From: Deltaproteobacteria bacterium | GTDB taxonomy: Bacteria > Myxococcota_A > UBA9160 | Assembly: GCA_003520425.1 (NCBI GenBank) | Contig: DOUU01000258.1 | Coordinates: 6,740-28,228, forward strand | Direction of reading: 5' to 3' | DNA length: 21,489 bases | Shown: positions 7,223 to 14,271 of the stretch, in pieces | How the letters are laid out: each line of letters opens with the position of its first letter | How positions within the stretch are numbered: the first letter of the stretch is position 1 | Translations under genes and position numbers: made by a program | The notes under the pieces: generated by a model | What the model was told of the DNA's origin: nothing | Seen by the model: only the letters and a program-made list of their open reading frames with translations | Database searches by the model: none

Positions 7223-8230
7223 ATGGCGACGGTGCTCGAGAATTGGCGGGAGGTGCTGACCACCCAAAATCTCTCCCAGGGTCGGCGCATGGATCCCGTC
7301 TCGAAGTGGCTCTTGATCACCCGCGCCAGTGTCTTCCCCATGACCCTCACTTCCGGTGCGATCGGCGGCCTTTTGGCGGTGGCGGGCCCGAACCCCGTGC
7401 ACGCGGACTGGCTCTTGTTCGCCCTCGCGATCTTGGGCCTTGTGCTGGCACATGCCGCGAACAACATGATCAACGACTATTTCGACACGACGGGCGGTGT
7501 CGATACGGCCGAGTACGTGCGAGGCCAGTACGCCCCGCATCCGATCCTCTCCGGCCTCATCTCCAAGGCCGGTCTTGTCGCCGCGATTGCTCTCGTGAAC
7601 GGCTTCGATCTGGCCATCCTCATCTATCTGACCGAGGCCCGCGGCTGGCCCGTGGTGCTGTTTGCCCTGCTTGGCCTCTTTATCAGCGTGTTCTACGTGG
7701 CGCCGCCCGTGAAGCTGAAGCACCACGGCTTGGGGGAGCCCGGTGTCGCCGTCGTGTGGGGGCCGCTCATGATCTGCGGCACCTACTTCGTCACCACGGG
7801 CTCGCTTCCCGCATGGGTGGCCGTCGCGAGTCTCCCGTACGCGATTCTTGTCACCACGGTCTTGATCGGAAAGCACATCGACAAAATCGAAGCCGACCAG
7901 CGCATTGGGATCCGCACGCTGCCGGTGATCCTGGGTGCGGAGCGGGCCGCCTTCCTGAATCAGCTGCTCATGGTGTCGTTCTTCGCCTTGATCCTGTGCC
8001 TCGTCCTCACGGGCACGCTCGGGATATGGACCCTGCTCACGTTCGCGGCACTGCCCCGTCTGCGCCGGGTGCTCAAGGTCTACAGTCAGCCAAGACCAGC
8101 GGAACGACCGGCGAACTATCCGATCTGGCCCCTGTGGTTTGTCGCGTGGGCGTTCCTGCTGACGCGCCTCGCCGGAGCCCTCTTCGTCCTCGGACTCGCG
8201 GCGAGCGCGGTCTACCCGGTCTTCTTGTAG
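7223..8230 (+). CDS. UbiA-superfamily prenyltransferase (MenA-like)
   Basis: A 335-residue integral membrane prenyltransferase with about eight or nine hydrophobic helices. The first Asp-rich motif is NDYFD (84-88) with D94 nearby, and the second is KHIDKIEAD (217-225); these bind the Mg-pyrophosphate of the polyprenyl donor. The YVAPPVKLKHHGLGE stretch (158-172) is characteristic of the MenA branch, which prenylates 1,4-dihydroxy-2-naphthoate for menaquinone. The acceptor is not proven by sequence; other quinone or aromatic acceptors are possible. The frame extends upstream, but ATG at 7223 has a GGAGG ribosome-binding site five bases before it. It follows the DCC gene by 34 bases and probably belongs to the same transcript. 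A hairpin at 8285-8304 may end it. Confidence 0.88.
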   Translation: MATVLENWREVLTTQNLSQGRRMDPVSKWLLITRASVFPMTLTSGAIGGLLAVAGPNPVHADWLLFALAILGLVLAHAANNMINDYFDTTGGVDTAEYVRGQYAPHPILSGLISKAGLVAAIALVNGFDLAILIYLTEARGWPVVLFALLGLFISVFYVAPPVKLKHHGLGEPGVAVVWGPLMICGTYFVTTGSLPAWVAVASLPYAILVTTVLIGKHIDKIEADQRIGIRTLPVILGAERAAFLNQLLMVSFFALILCLVLTGTLGIWTLLTFAALPRLRRVLKVYSQPRPAERPANYPIWPLWFVAWAFLLTRLAGALFVLGLAASAVYPVFL

Positions 8231-8284
8231 ATCGGCAAAGGCGAGGGAAGGGAGGGGAGCCTTCTGCGGGGCGGCTGCGACAGG

Positions 8285-8304
8285 GCCGGGCTCCTCGCCC
8301 CGGC
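8285..8304 (+). terminator. Possible terminator of the PhzF-DCC-prenyltransferase transcript
   Basis: GCCGGGC (8285-8291) pairs with GCCCCGGC (8297-8304) with one bulge around a five-base loop, 55 bases after the prenyltransferase stop. There is no U-tract. The right part of the hairpin is also a copy of a repeated intergenic motif found near 17198. Confidence 0.3.
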
Positions 8305-8308
8305 GAAG
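8289..8308 (+). repeat. Intergenic repeat motif, copy 1
   Basis: GGCTCCTCGCCCCGGCGAAG matches the minus strand of 17198-17217 at 19 of 20 positions. Both copies lie outside genes. Confidence 0.4.
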
Positions 8309-8431
8309 ATGCGCCGGTCGGGCATGCCGCGCCGGAGCCGCTCGTGGTGGCTCGTTCGCGACGTGCGGCGCAGCGGAGCGCGTCGGCCCTTCCGTACCCG
8401 CGGCCCCGCCTCCCTTCCGAAGGAGGAAGTA

Positions 8432-8452
8432 CCACTTCTGAAGTCGAAGTGG
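8432..8452. promoter_or_regulatory. Symmetric element upstream of the CoA-transferase gene
   Basis: Arms CCACTTC and GAAGTGG, seven bases each and perfect, flank a seven-base centre; a CTTCATGAAG palindrome sits 29 bases further right. Such spaced dyads often bind dimeric regulators, but no factor can be named. Confidence 0.25.
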
Positions 8453-8600
8453 CGTGAATTCTGCCTCCCCCGGCGAAAAACTTCATGAAGCCGGTCTCCG
8501 AACCGGCCGGGGCCCCAACGCGCAGAGTCGGTTTGCCCTCCGCGTGGCGGCCCCCTGTGCCCCGGGGGTATCGTGCAGAGTGCCAACGGCGGAGGAGCCC

Positions 8601-9932
8601 ATGGACGGCATACGGATCCCGAGTGCAAAAAGACGCAGCCCCGCCGAAGCCGCCGCCCTCGTTCGAACGAAGGACTCCCTGGCGTTTCCCCTCGGACCCG
8701 GCCAGCCCTTCGCGTTCCTTCACGCCCTCGGGGAGCGCGACGACTGGCAGGCGCTTCAGGTTTTTGGCGCGCTGCTCCTCGCCCCCTTCAAGCTCTTTAC
8801 ACGCCGTGGCGTCACGTACCTGTCGGGATTCTACGGGCCGATCGAACGAGGACTCGCGCAGGCCGGGTACGACGTGCGTTTTGTGGTGGCCGATTTCCGC
8901 CGCTTTGGGCCACTGGCGCGCCAGATGGCGCCGCGGGTGATGGCGACCGCCGCTGCGCCGCCCGATGAGCACGGGCGCCTTTCTCTCTCCTTGCACGCCG
9001 GCGCGACCGTCGAGGAACTCCACCGCTGTGGGCGTGACCCCGACCGCATGCTCGTGGTCGAGGTGAACTCCCGCCTGCCGCGCACCCTCGGCCTTCCGCC
9101 GGACCATCCCCATTGTCTCCACTGCGACGAGGTCGACGTCATCGTTGAGGGTGACGAAGAGCCGGTGGCGCTCCCCGAGCAGGATGCGACGGAGGTCGAG
9201 CGCGCGATCGCCGCGCATGTGAGCCGCTACATCCCCGACGGGGCGACTTTGCAAACCGGGATCGGCGGCATCCCCAGCGCGGTGGTCGAGCTCTTGGCCG
9301 AGGGGCCGGGAGGCGACTACGGCGTCCACTCGGAGATGTTCACCACCGGACTCATGAAGCTTCACCTTGCCGGAAAGATCACCAACAAGAAGGGGATCTA
9401 CGACGGCGTCTCGATCGCCACCTTCTCCCTGGGGACCAAGCAGCTCTACGCCTGGCTCGACGGCCAGGAGGCCGTCCGGTTCTTACCCGTCGAGCTCGTG
9501 AATGAACCCGGGCTGATCGCGCGCAATCGCAGGATGATCTCGATCAATGGCGCGCTCTCGGTGGACATTGCGGGCCAGGTGGCGGCAGACACCCTCGGCA
9601 CTCGTCAGTTCTCGGGTATCGGCGGACACGAGGACTTCGTGGCGGGCGCTTCCTTCGCTCCGTGCGGGAGATCACTGATCTGTCTGCCATCGACCGCTAC
9701 GGTGGGGGGGGAGTGCGTCTCGCGCATCGTCGCCACACTCCCGGCCGGGACGATGATTACGACCCCGCGTCATCAGGTGGACGTCGTAGTCACCGAACAC
9801 GGCGCCGCGGAACTCGCGGGAAAGACCATGGAAGAGCGCGCCCAAGCCCTGATCGCAATCGCCGATCCCGCCCTGCGCCCCCGCCTTGAAGAAGAGGCCG
9901 CGGCCGCGCTGGCGCGACAGGCAGGCCACTAA
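8601..9932 (+). CDS. Acetyl-CoA hydrolase / 4-hydroxybutyrate CoA-transferase family protein
   Basis: A 443-residue family I-type CoA-transferase. The C-terminal domain shows QTGIGGIPSAVVELL, the active-site glutamate E245 in GVHSEMFTTGLMKL, and later GGHEDFVAGA and TEHGAAELAGKTMEERA, all typical of the acetyl-CoA hydrolase/transferase family. The glutamate forms the glutamyl-CoA intermediate. Whether it is a hydrolase or a transferase, and which acids it uses (acetate, 4-hydroxybutyrate, succinate, propionate), cannot be told. The frame is open upstream to 8454, but ATG at 8601 is preceded by a strong GGAGGAG and gives the normal family N-terminus. A run of eight G at 9704-9711 lies within the gene without breaking the frame. 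The hydrolase gene follows 32 bases downstream. Confidence 0.92.
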   Translation: MDGIRIPSAKRRSPAEAAALVRTKDSLAFPLGPGQPFAFLHALGERDDWQALQVFGALLLAPFKLFTRRGVTYLSGFYGPIERGLAQAGYDVRFVVADFRRFGPLARQMAPRVMATAAAPPDEHGRLSLSLHAGATVEELHRCGRDPDRMLVVEVNSRLPRTLGLPPDHPHCLHCDEVDVIVEGDEEPVALPEQDATEVERAIAAHVSRYIPDGATLQTGIGGIPSAVVELLAEGPGGDYGVHSEMFTTGLMKLHLAGKITNKKGIYDGVSIATFSLGTKQLYAWLDGQEAVRFLPVELVNEPGLIARNRRMISINGALSVDIAGQVAADTLGTRQFSGIGGHEDFVAGASFAPCGRSLICLPSTATVGGECVSRIVATLPAGTMITTPRHQVDVVVTEHGAAELAGKTMEERAQALIAIADPALRPRLEEEAAAALARQAGH

Positions 9933-9964
9933 GGCCCAGCGGAAACGAGGGAGGAGAAGCTGTC

Positions 9965-11374
9965 ATGTTCGAGCAGACCCGCTACGCGCGCATCGCCTGG
10001 ATTCCGATCGTCTCCGGCCTGAGCTGGCTTTGGTGCGCGTCCCACGAGGGCCTCGTCGTAGGATTCTTGTTTTCCTCCGTCCCGGGCTGCCTCTTGCTGG
10101 CATCCGGCGTTTCGACGCTGCTTTGGCCCGGCGATCTGCGGATCGCCCAGTTTACGGCGCTCGGCGGTTTGGTCGGTGTGCCCCTTGCCCTGCCTGCCTT
10201 CCTGACCGTCGGCGTCGGCACGGGGGCGCTCCTTGTCCTGCTCTCGGCGGCCTCGTACGTCGCGGCAGGGGCGATCTCGGTGCGCCAGGAGCCCCACACC
10301 GACGAGGTCCCTACGCCCCATCCTTCGCTGCGACTCGACGCGGAGGTGGCGCTCGACGATGCGCTTCTCGCGACGATGGGGGTCACGATGCCGATTCTCG
10401 CGGGAGAGGACCGCCGTCGCCTCATGAACGAGGTGCAGTCGGCGCGGGATCTGTTCGAGGCGCGCGGTTGGCTCGAGAAGCCGATCAGCTACCACGCGAC
10501 GCCGCCCCCCCTGGCATCTCCCCACATCCGACGCGCCCACACCTTCCGGGTCGACTTCGAGCACCTTTCGTTCGAAAGCCAGTACGAGCCGCATGACGGA
10601 GAACCCGGCCGCGAGCGCTGGCTCGGCTACCGGCCCAATCGCACGGCGCACGCCTGGGTGGCGAGGCACGCCGATGCCACGCGGCCGTGGCTGATGTGCA
10701 TCCACGGCTATCAAATGGGGTCTCCGCTCATCGACTTCGGTGCATTTCCCCCCGACTGGCTGCGCGATCGGCTGGGGCTGAACCTCGTCTTGCCGGTCCT
10801 TCCCCTTCACGGCCCTCGAAAGATCGGGCGCCGCAGCGGGGACGGCTTCCTTTCCGGAGACGTCCTCGACTCGGTCCATGCCGAAGCACAGGCCATGTGG
10901 GACCTGCGCAGGATCCTCTCGTGGGTGCGTGCGCAAGGGGGGACCAAGATCGGGGTCTTCGGCCTCTCCCTCGGCGGCTACAACACAGCGCTGCTCTCTG
11001 GCCTGGACGGCGGCCTTGCCTGCAGCATCCCTGGAATTCCCGCCATCGACTTTACCCACCTGTTCTGGCGACATGGTCCACCGCTTGAAATTCGCTACAT
11101 CGAACATCTGGGCATGTCCCGTGATGCGAGCAGCGACGTGATGCAGGTGGTCTCGCCCCTTTCGCTGCGCCCCCAAGTCCCCCACGCGCACCGCGCCATC
11201 TTCGGAGCCGTCGCCGATCGACTGGTGCCCGCCGAGCAAGTGCGCGACCTGTGGCGACACTGGGACCGCCCCCGCATCGTCTGGTACCAGGGCGGACATG
11301 TCACCTTTCGGTGGCACAGCGCCGTGCGGGAATTGATTGAGAGCACCTTCGCGGGGGCGGGCCTTACGCGCTGA
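9965..11374 (+). CDS. Membrane-anchored alpha/beta hydrolase
   Basis: A 469-residue protein with two parts. Residues about 8-110 contain three or four hydrophobic helices; a linker follows; from about 235 it is an alpha/beta hydrolase. The region CIHGYQMGS resembles an oxyanion-hole strand, the nucleophile elbow is GLSLGG with S335, and the acid and base are most likely D418 (GAVADRLV) and H445 (GGHVTF). The long lid-like N-terminal region and the GPR segment after strand 4 recall ABHD18-like proteins, but I am not certain of the subfamily. The substrate is unknown; lipids or acyl-thioesters are plausible given the membrane anchor and the CoA-transferase just upstream. ATG at 9965 follows a GAGGAG site. 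Its 3' end overlaps the convergent membrane-protein gene by 11 bases. Confidence 0.85.
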   Translation: MFEQTRYARIAWIPIVSGLSWLWCASHEGLVVGFLFSSVPGCLLLASGVSTLLWPGDLRIAQFTALGGLVGVPLALPAFLTVGVGTGALLVLLSAASYVAAGAISVRQEPHTDEVPTPHPSLRLDAEVALDDALLATMGVTMPILAGEDRRRLMNEVQSARDLFEARGWLEKPISYHATPPPLASPHIRRAHTFRVDFEHLSFESQYEPHDGEPGRERWLGYRPNRTAHAWVARHADATRPWLMCIHGYQMGSPLIDFGAFPPDWLRDRLGLNLVLPVLPLHGPRKIGRRSGDGFLSGDVLDSVHAEAQAMWDLRRILSWVRAQGGTKIGVFGLSLGGYNTALLSGLDGGLACSIPGIPAIDFTHLFWRHGPPLEIRYIEHLGMSRDASSDVMQVVSPLSLRPQVPHAHRAIFGAVADRLVPAEQVRDLWRHWDRPRIVWYQGGHVTFRWHSAVRELIESTFAGAGLTR

Positions 11375-12041
11375 GCATCGGACGCGCGAGCCTGCTCGAC
11401 GGGTCCCAGGCCTCCGAAGGCAAGACCACCGCGTGGTAGAGCGACGCCCGCGCGAGCTCCCACAAGGTGAGCGCCGGGATCACCCCGCCCCCGAGGCAGA
11501 GCAGGCCGGCCGCACAAGCCACGGCGCCGCTTGCGCTCATCCCGAGGATTGCGAGCCCGTGGCCCCGGGTGAGGCGAAAGCTCTCCTGGATCGCATCCGC
11601 GGCATCGAGGCCCTCTTCGACGATGAGATAGGGCACGAAGCGCGTCCGGCAATAGAAGAGAATGCCGGGCAGCAAGAAGAGGGCGAGACCGAGAAGTGTC
11701 AGGAGAAAGACGAGCACGCCCGCGGCGACCGACTCTCGGTAGTTGTCGAGCACGCGAAGCCCGAGGTGCGCAGGGGCCGGGGCTCCGCGTACGGCCCGCA
11801 GGCAGACGTAGGCAAAGCCATCCTGAAGCGGCGCTGCGACGAAGGCCGCAAAGGCCGCAGCCCCGATCACGCCGCCCGGACCGGTGAGGAGGAGAGCGCT
11901 GAGCCCCCATACGCACAGCAGCACGAGCTGTGTCGTGAGCAGGCCAAGGGGGCGGCGCCCGAGCGCGGCCCATGCCTTGCGAAAAGAGGCGCAAGGCGTG
12001 GGCTCAGGCACCGGCTGCCAGCTCGGGAGGCAAATCGTCAT
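11364..12041 (-). CDS. Small polytopic membrane protein (GPDPase membrane-domain/YciC-like)
   Basis: A 225-residue membrane protein with about five hydrophobic helices (near 33-53, 57-75, 106-128, 163-183 and 185-205). The stretch RTRFVPYLIVEEGLDAADAIQESFRLTRGHG (133-163) matches the signature of membrane proteins annotated as glycerophosphodiester phosphodiesterase membrane domain, DUF975 or YciC; these lack catalytic residues and their role is unclear. The start is ATG at 12041 with a GAGGAG ribosome-binding site; the much longer open frame upstream has no family features. It is transcribed from a perfect sigma-54 promoter at 12088-12103 and follows, 179 bases downstream, the sugar symporter gene. 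Its expression is therefore probably conditional and needs an enhancer-binding activator not encoded here. Confidence 0.8.
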   Translation of the reverse strand: MTICLPSWQPVPEPTPCASFRKAWAALGRRPLGLLTTQLVLLCVWGLSALLLTGPGGVIGAAAFAAFVAAPLQDGFAYVCLRAVRGAPAPAHLGLRVLDNYRESVAAGVLVFLLTLLGLALFLLPGILFYCRTRFVPYLIVEEGLDAADAIQESFRLTRGHGLAILGMSASGAVACAAGLLCLGGGVIPALTLWELARASLYHAVVLPSEAWDPSSRLARPMLSA

Positions 12042-12087
12042 GGGCTCCTCGGTTTGGGGCAGGGCGCGTCGACTCGGCCGTTGAGGG

Positions 12088-12103
12088 AGCAAAAGCCGTG
12101 CCA
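12088..12103 (-). promoter_or_regulatory. Sigma-54 (RpoN) promoter
   Basis: On the minus strand TGGCACGGCTTTTGCT matches the RpoN consensus TGGCACG-N4-TTGCW at every defined position, with GG and GC ten bases apart. It is in the gap before the membrane-protein gene, correctly oriented; the start of transcription would be near 12077, about 35 bases before the ATG at 12041. Confidence 0.85.
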
Positions 12104-12109
12104 CGCCTC

Positions 12110-12194
12110 GAAGCGCTGCAGCCCGCGCAGATCGGCCCGGCCGGGCCCAAGCGTGCAGCGGAGAAGCGACAGTGCAGTCCGGGCGCAGCGCTTC
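12110..12194. repeat. Inverted repeat upstream of the sigma-54 promoter (possible activator sites)
   Basis: GAAGCGCTGC (12110-12119) recurs inverted as GCAGCGCTTC (12185-12194), ten of ten bases, with 65 bases between them. Centre-to-centre distance is 75 bases, close to seven helical turns. A 14-base perfect palindrome GGCCCGGCCGGGCC (12134-12147) lies between. This placement suits enhancer-like sites, but no activator is identified. Confidence 0.4.
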
Positions 12195-12220
12195 CGCAGC
12201 GCCGCAGAGCTCGCCACGAG

Positions 12221-13633
12221 CTACCGCGTGAGCTGTGCGCCGGCGCGCGCGTCGAGAGCCGCGCGGATCCGCGCATGTGCTTCGCGGCTCAGTGTGTAGC
12301 CGCGGGCCATCCACAGGGCGAGCGCGAGAAACCCCGCCGGCACCACGCCGACCAGCAGACGGATCGCGAAGAGCGCGCCGGGGGGCTGGGGCTCATCTTT
12401 GAGAAAGCCGGCGAGCTCAAGCCCGATGCCTGCGAGGGACACGGCGCTCGCGCCTGCGAGCTTGCGCAGGAACGAGAACGTTCCGAAGTAAAGACCTTCG
12501 CGGCGTTCCCCCGTCTCGAGCTCATCGGCGTCGATCACATCCGCAAGCATCGACCAAGGCACGACGTCGGTGACGGCAAAACCAATGCCCGCGGCCACGC
12601 CGAGCAGGAGGATTTCGTCCCGGGACCAACCCGGCCCGGCTCCAAAGAGGAGGCACTGCACGAGGAGCCAGAAGGAGGTCCCGATCAGAAAGACCGTCTG
12701 CTTGTCCCTGTGCGCAGAGAGGCGGAGCCAGAAGGGAAGCGATAAAGCAGCGGCGAAGAGGAGGAGCCCCAGCGTGAACTCGAAGTCCTCCGGTCGGCAG
12801 ATCCAGTACGTGAACCAGAAGAGGAACATCGCACCGATCAGGTCCATGGTGATGCGGGAGCACACGTAGAGCCCGACCAGCCGTCGATAGACCCGGTTGC
12901 GCGTCAAGACGGCGAGTCCTTGCACGAAGGTCGTGGCGGAGGGGCGCTGGAACCCAGGCCGTTCGCGCGTTGCGGCGTAGACTGCGATCCATGGGAGCGT
13001 GAGCCAGCAGGCCGTCACGAGCCCCGCCCGCGTATAGTCATACCCCCCGCCCAAGCCGCCGAGCAGATGAGCGAGGCGGCGAAACAAGACCGCCGCCAGC
13101 AGGATTGCGAGGGTGGATCCCGCCGCGCGCCAGACGCTGAGCGTGGTGCGCTCCTGGTAGTCGAGCGTGAGCTCGGGAAGGAGTGCGGCGTACGGGACTC
13201 CCACCACCGTCGATGCCAGGCTATGGAGGACGTAGACGCCGGAGTAGAACAAGAACTTCTCGCTCTGCGGGCCCGGCCCGAGATCGACCCAAAGCAAGGC
13301 AAAGGAGAGGCCGAAGGGCAGGGCGCCGAGGGCGAGGTAGGGGCGTCTGCGTCCCCATTTCCAGGGTGTCCGATCGGACAGCCGCCCCATGAGCGGGTCG
13401 GCCAGCGCGTCCACAACGCGCCCCACGAACAGCACGAAGCCAGCGAGTCCGGGACGGATGCCTCCGATCTCGGTCAAGAAGAACAGGTAGAAGATGGAGA
13501 GCGTGGAGAGGGAAAGGTTAAGAGAGTGATCCCCCAGCGCGTATGCGAGCTTCGTGCGTGCGGAAAGGCGCTCGGCAGACGCGTTTTCCAGCCGCTGGCC
13601 CTCGCATGACGCTGTCGCCAGGCCGTTGTACAC
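12221..13633 (-). CDS. MFS transporter, GPH (glycoside-pentoside-hexuronide:cation) symporter family
   Basis: A 470-residue transporter with twelve predicted hydrophobic segments. The GPH hallmark is clear: GRVVDALADPLMGRLSD (71-87) and WGRRRPYL (93-100), the conserved loop of MelB-type Na+/sugar symporters, preceded by LSARTKLAYALGDH. The C-half has TDVVPWSMLADVIDADELETGERREG, also typical. The substrate is likely a sugar or glycoside but cannot be named. The start is uncertain: GTG at 13633 gives the longest frame but has an unsuitable spacing to any ribosome-binding site, whereas a CTG at 13591 (residue 15) follows GAGGG by seven bases. The divergent HAD gene starts only seven bases away. 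The gene ends 179 bases before the sigma-54-controlled membrane-protein gene. Confidence 0.9.
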   Translation of the reverse strand: MYNGLATASCEGQRLENASAERLSARTKLAYALGDHSLNLSLSTLSIFYLFFLTEIGGIRPGLAGFVLFVGRVVDALADPLMGRLSDRTPWKWGRRRPYLALGALPFGLSFALLWVDLGPGPQSEKFLFYSGVYVLHSLASTVVGVPYAALLPELTLDYQERTTLSVWRAAGSTLAILLAAVLFRRLAHLLGGLGGGYDYTRAGLVTACWLTLPWIAVYAATRERPGFQRPSATTFVQGLAVLTRNRVYRRLVGLYVCSRITMDLIGAMFLFWFTYWICRPEDFEFTLGLLLFAAALSLPFWLRLSAHRDKQTVFLIGTSFWLLVQCLLFGAGPGWSRDEILLLGVAAGIGFAVTDVVPWSMLADVIDADELETGERREGLYFGTFSFLRKLAGASAVSLAGIGLELAGFLKDEPQPPGALFAIRLLVGVVPAGFLALALWMARGYTLSREAHARIRAALDARAGAQLTR

Positions 13634-13640
13634 ACCCCCG

Positions 13641-14267
13641 ATGATCCGCGCAATTCTCTTCGACTTGGACGGTGTGCTGATCCAAAGCTACGAGGTCTGG
13701 TTCGAGCTGGTGAAGGCTGCGGCACGGGATCTCGTGGGCGGGGCGGTGTCGCGGGGGGATTTCGCGGCGGGCTGGGGCCAGGGCATCGAAGCGGACGTGG
13801 AGCGCTTCTTTCCCGGACGCAGCGTGGCCGAGGTCGAGCGCTATTACGACGCGCACTTTCTCGACCATGCCCCTCACCTCATGGTCAATCCTGACGCGAC
13901 GCCCGTGCTGCGGGAGCTTCGTTCCCGAGGCATCCCCACCGTCCTCGTGACAAACACCCCAGGGACCCTCGCTCGCGAAATCCTGCGCGCTGCGGAGCTT
14001 GCCCTTGACGCGGTGGTGGGCGGGACCGACGTTGCTCACGCCAAGCCCGCGCCCGACATGATTGTGCGCGCCGCCGAACTCGTGGGTGTCGTGCCTGCAG
14101 AGGCGCTGGTGGTGGGAGACACGGAGTTCGACCGCGCGGCTGCACGGGCTGCTGGAGCAAAGTTCGCGGGCCTTGGCATCGAGGGCGACTATACGCTCCG
14201 CCACCTCGGAGAAGTGCTCGCTCTCGCGCCGGGGCAGCTATCATCCAAGGGCAGAGATCGGAGGTGA
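13641..14267 (+). CDS. HAD-superfamily phosphatase (phosphoglycolate-phosphatase-like)
   Basis: A 208-residue HAD hydrolase with all four motifs. Motif I is FDLDGVL (D8 nucleophile, D10 acid), motif II is VLVTNTPG (Thr), motif III is the lysine of AHAKPAPDM, and motif IV is VVGDTEFD. A helical cap occupies roughly residues 16-80. Members dephosphorylate small sugar or glycolate phosphates; the substrate is unknown. The start must be ATG at 13641 because motif I begins directly afterwards. No Shine-Dalgarno precedes it, so a leaderless message is possible. It is divergent from the symporter with only seven bases between start codons, and its end overlaps the ribosome-binding site of htpX. Confidence 0.9.
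   Translation: MIRAILFDLDGVLIQSYEVWFELVKAAARDLVGGAVSRGDFAAGWGQGIEADVERFFPGRSVAEVERYYDAHFLDHAPHLMVNPDATPVLRELRSRGIPTVLVTNTPGTLAREILRAAELALDAVVGGTDVAHAKPAPDMIVRAAELVGVVPAEALVVGDTEFDRAAARAAGAKFAGLGIEGDYTLRHLGEVLALAPGQLSSKGRDRR
14239..14244 (+). promoter_or_regulatory. -10-like box for htpX inside the HAD gene
   Basis: TATCAT (five of six to consensus) lies 27 bases before the htpX ATG, implying a leader of about 21 bases that contains a full GGAGGTGA ribosome-binding site. No -35 box is recognisable. Confidence 0.3.
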
Positions 14268-14271
14268 CCCC

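Larger units (their letters stand above)
8231..8600. other. 370-base non-coding gap with several inverted repeats
   Basis: No gene is supported here: the open frames crossing it lack starts with ribosome-binding sites and family features. It holds a GC hairpin after the prenyltransferase gene (8285-8304), a symmetric element with arms CCACTTC (8432-8438) and GAAGTGG (8446-8452), a 10-base perfect palindrome CTTCATGAAG (8481-8490), and a hairpin GCCGGT/ACCGGC (8490-8495 and 8502-8507). A -10-like TATCGT at 8569-8574 could start the CoA-transferase message about 20 bases before its ATG. Confidence 0.6.

Noticed and set aside
8490..8507. tRNA-like anticodon arm (CTCCGA loop on a GCCGGT/ACCGGC stem) suggesting a tRNA-Arg
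   Set aside because: The loop is six bases, not seven, and no T-arm, D-arm or acceptor stem surrounds it.
6389..11317. Long minus-strand open frames opposite the PhzF, prenyltransferase, CoA-transferase and hydrolase genes
   Set aside because: They are low-complexity, Arg/Gly/His-rich translations with no family motif; the opposite strand holds clear conserved genes with ribosome-binding sites. High G+C creates such shadows.
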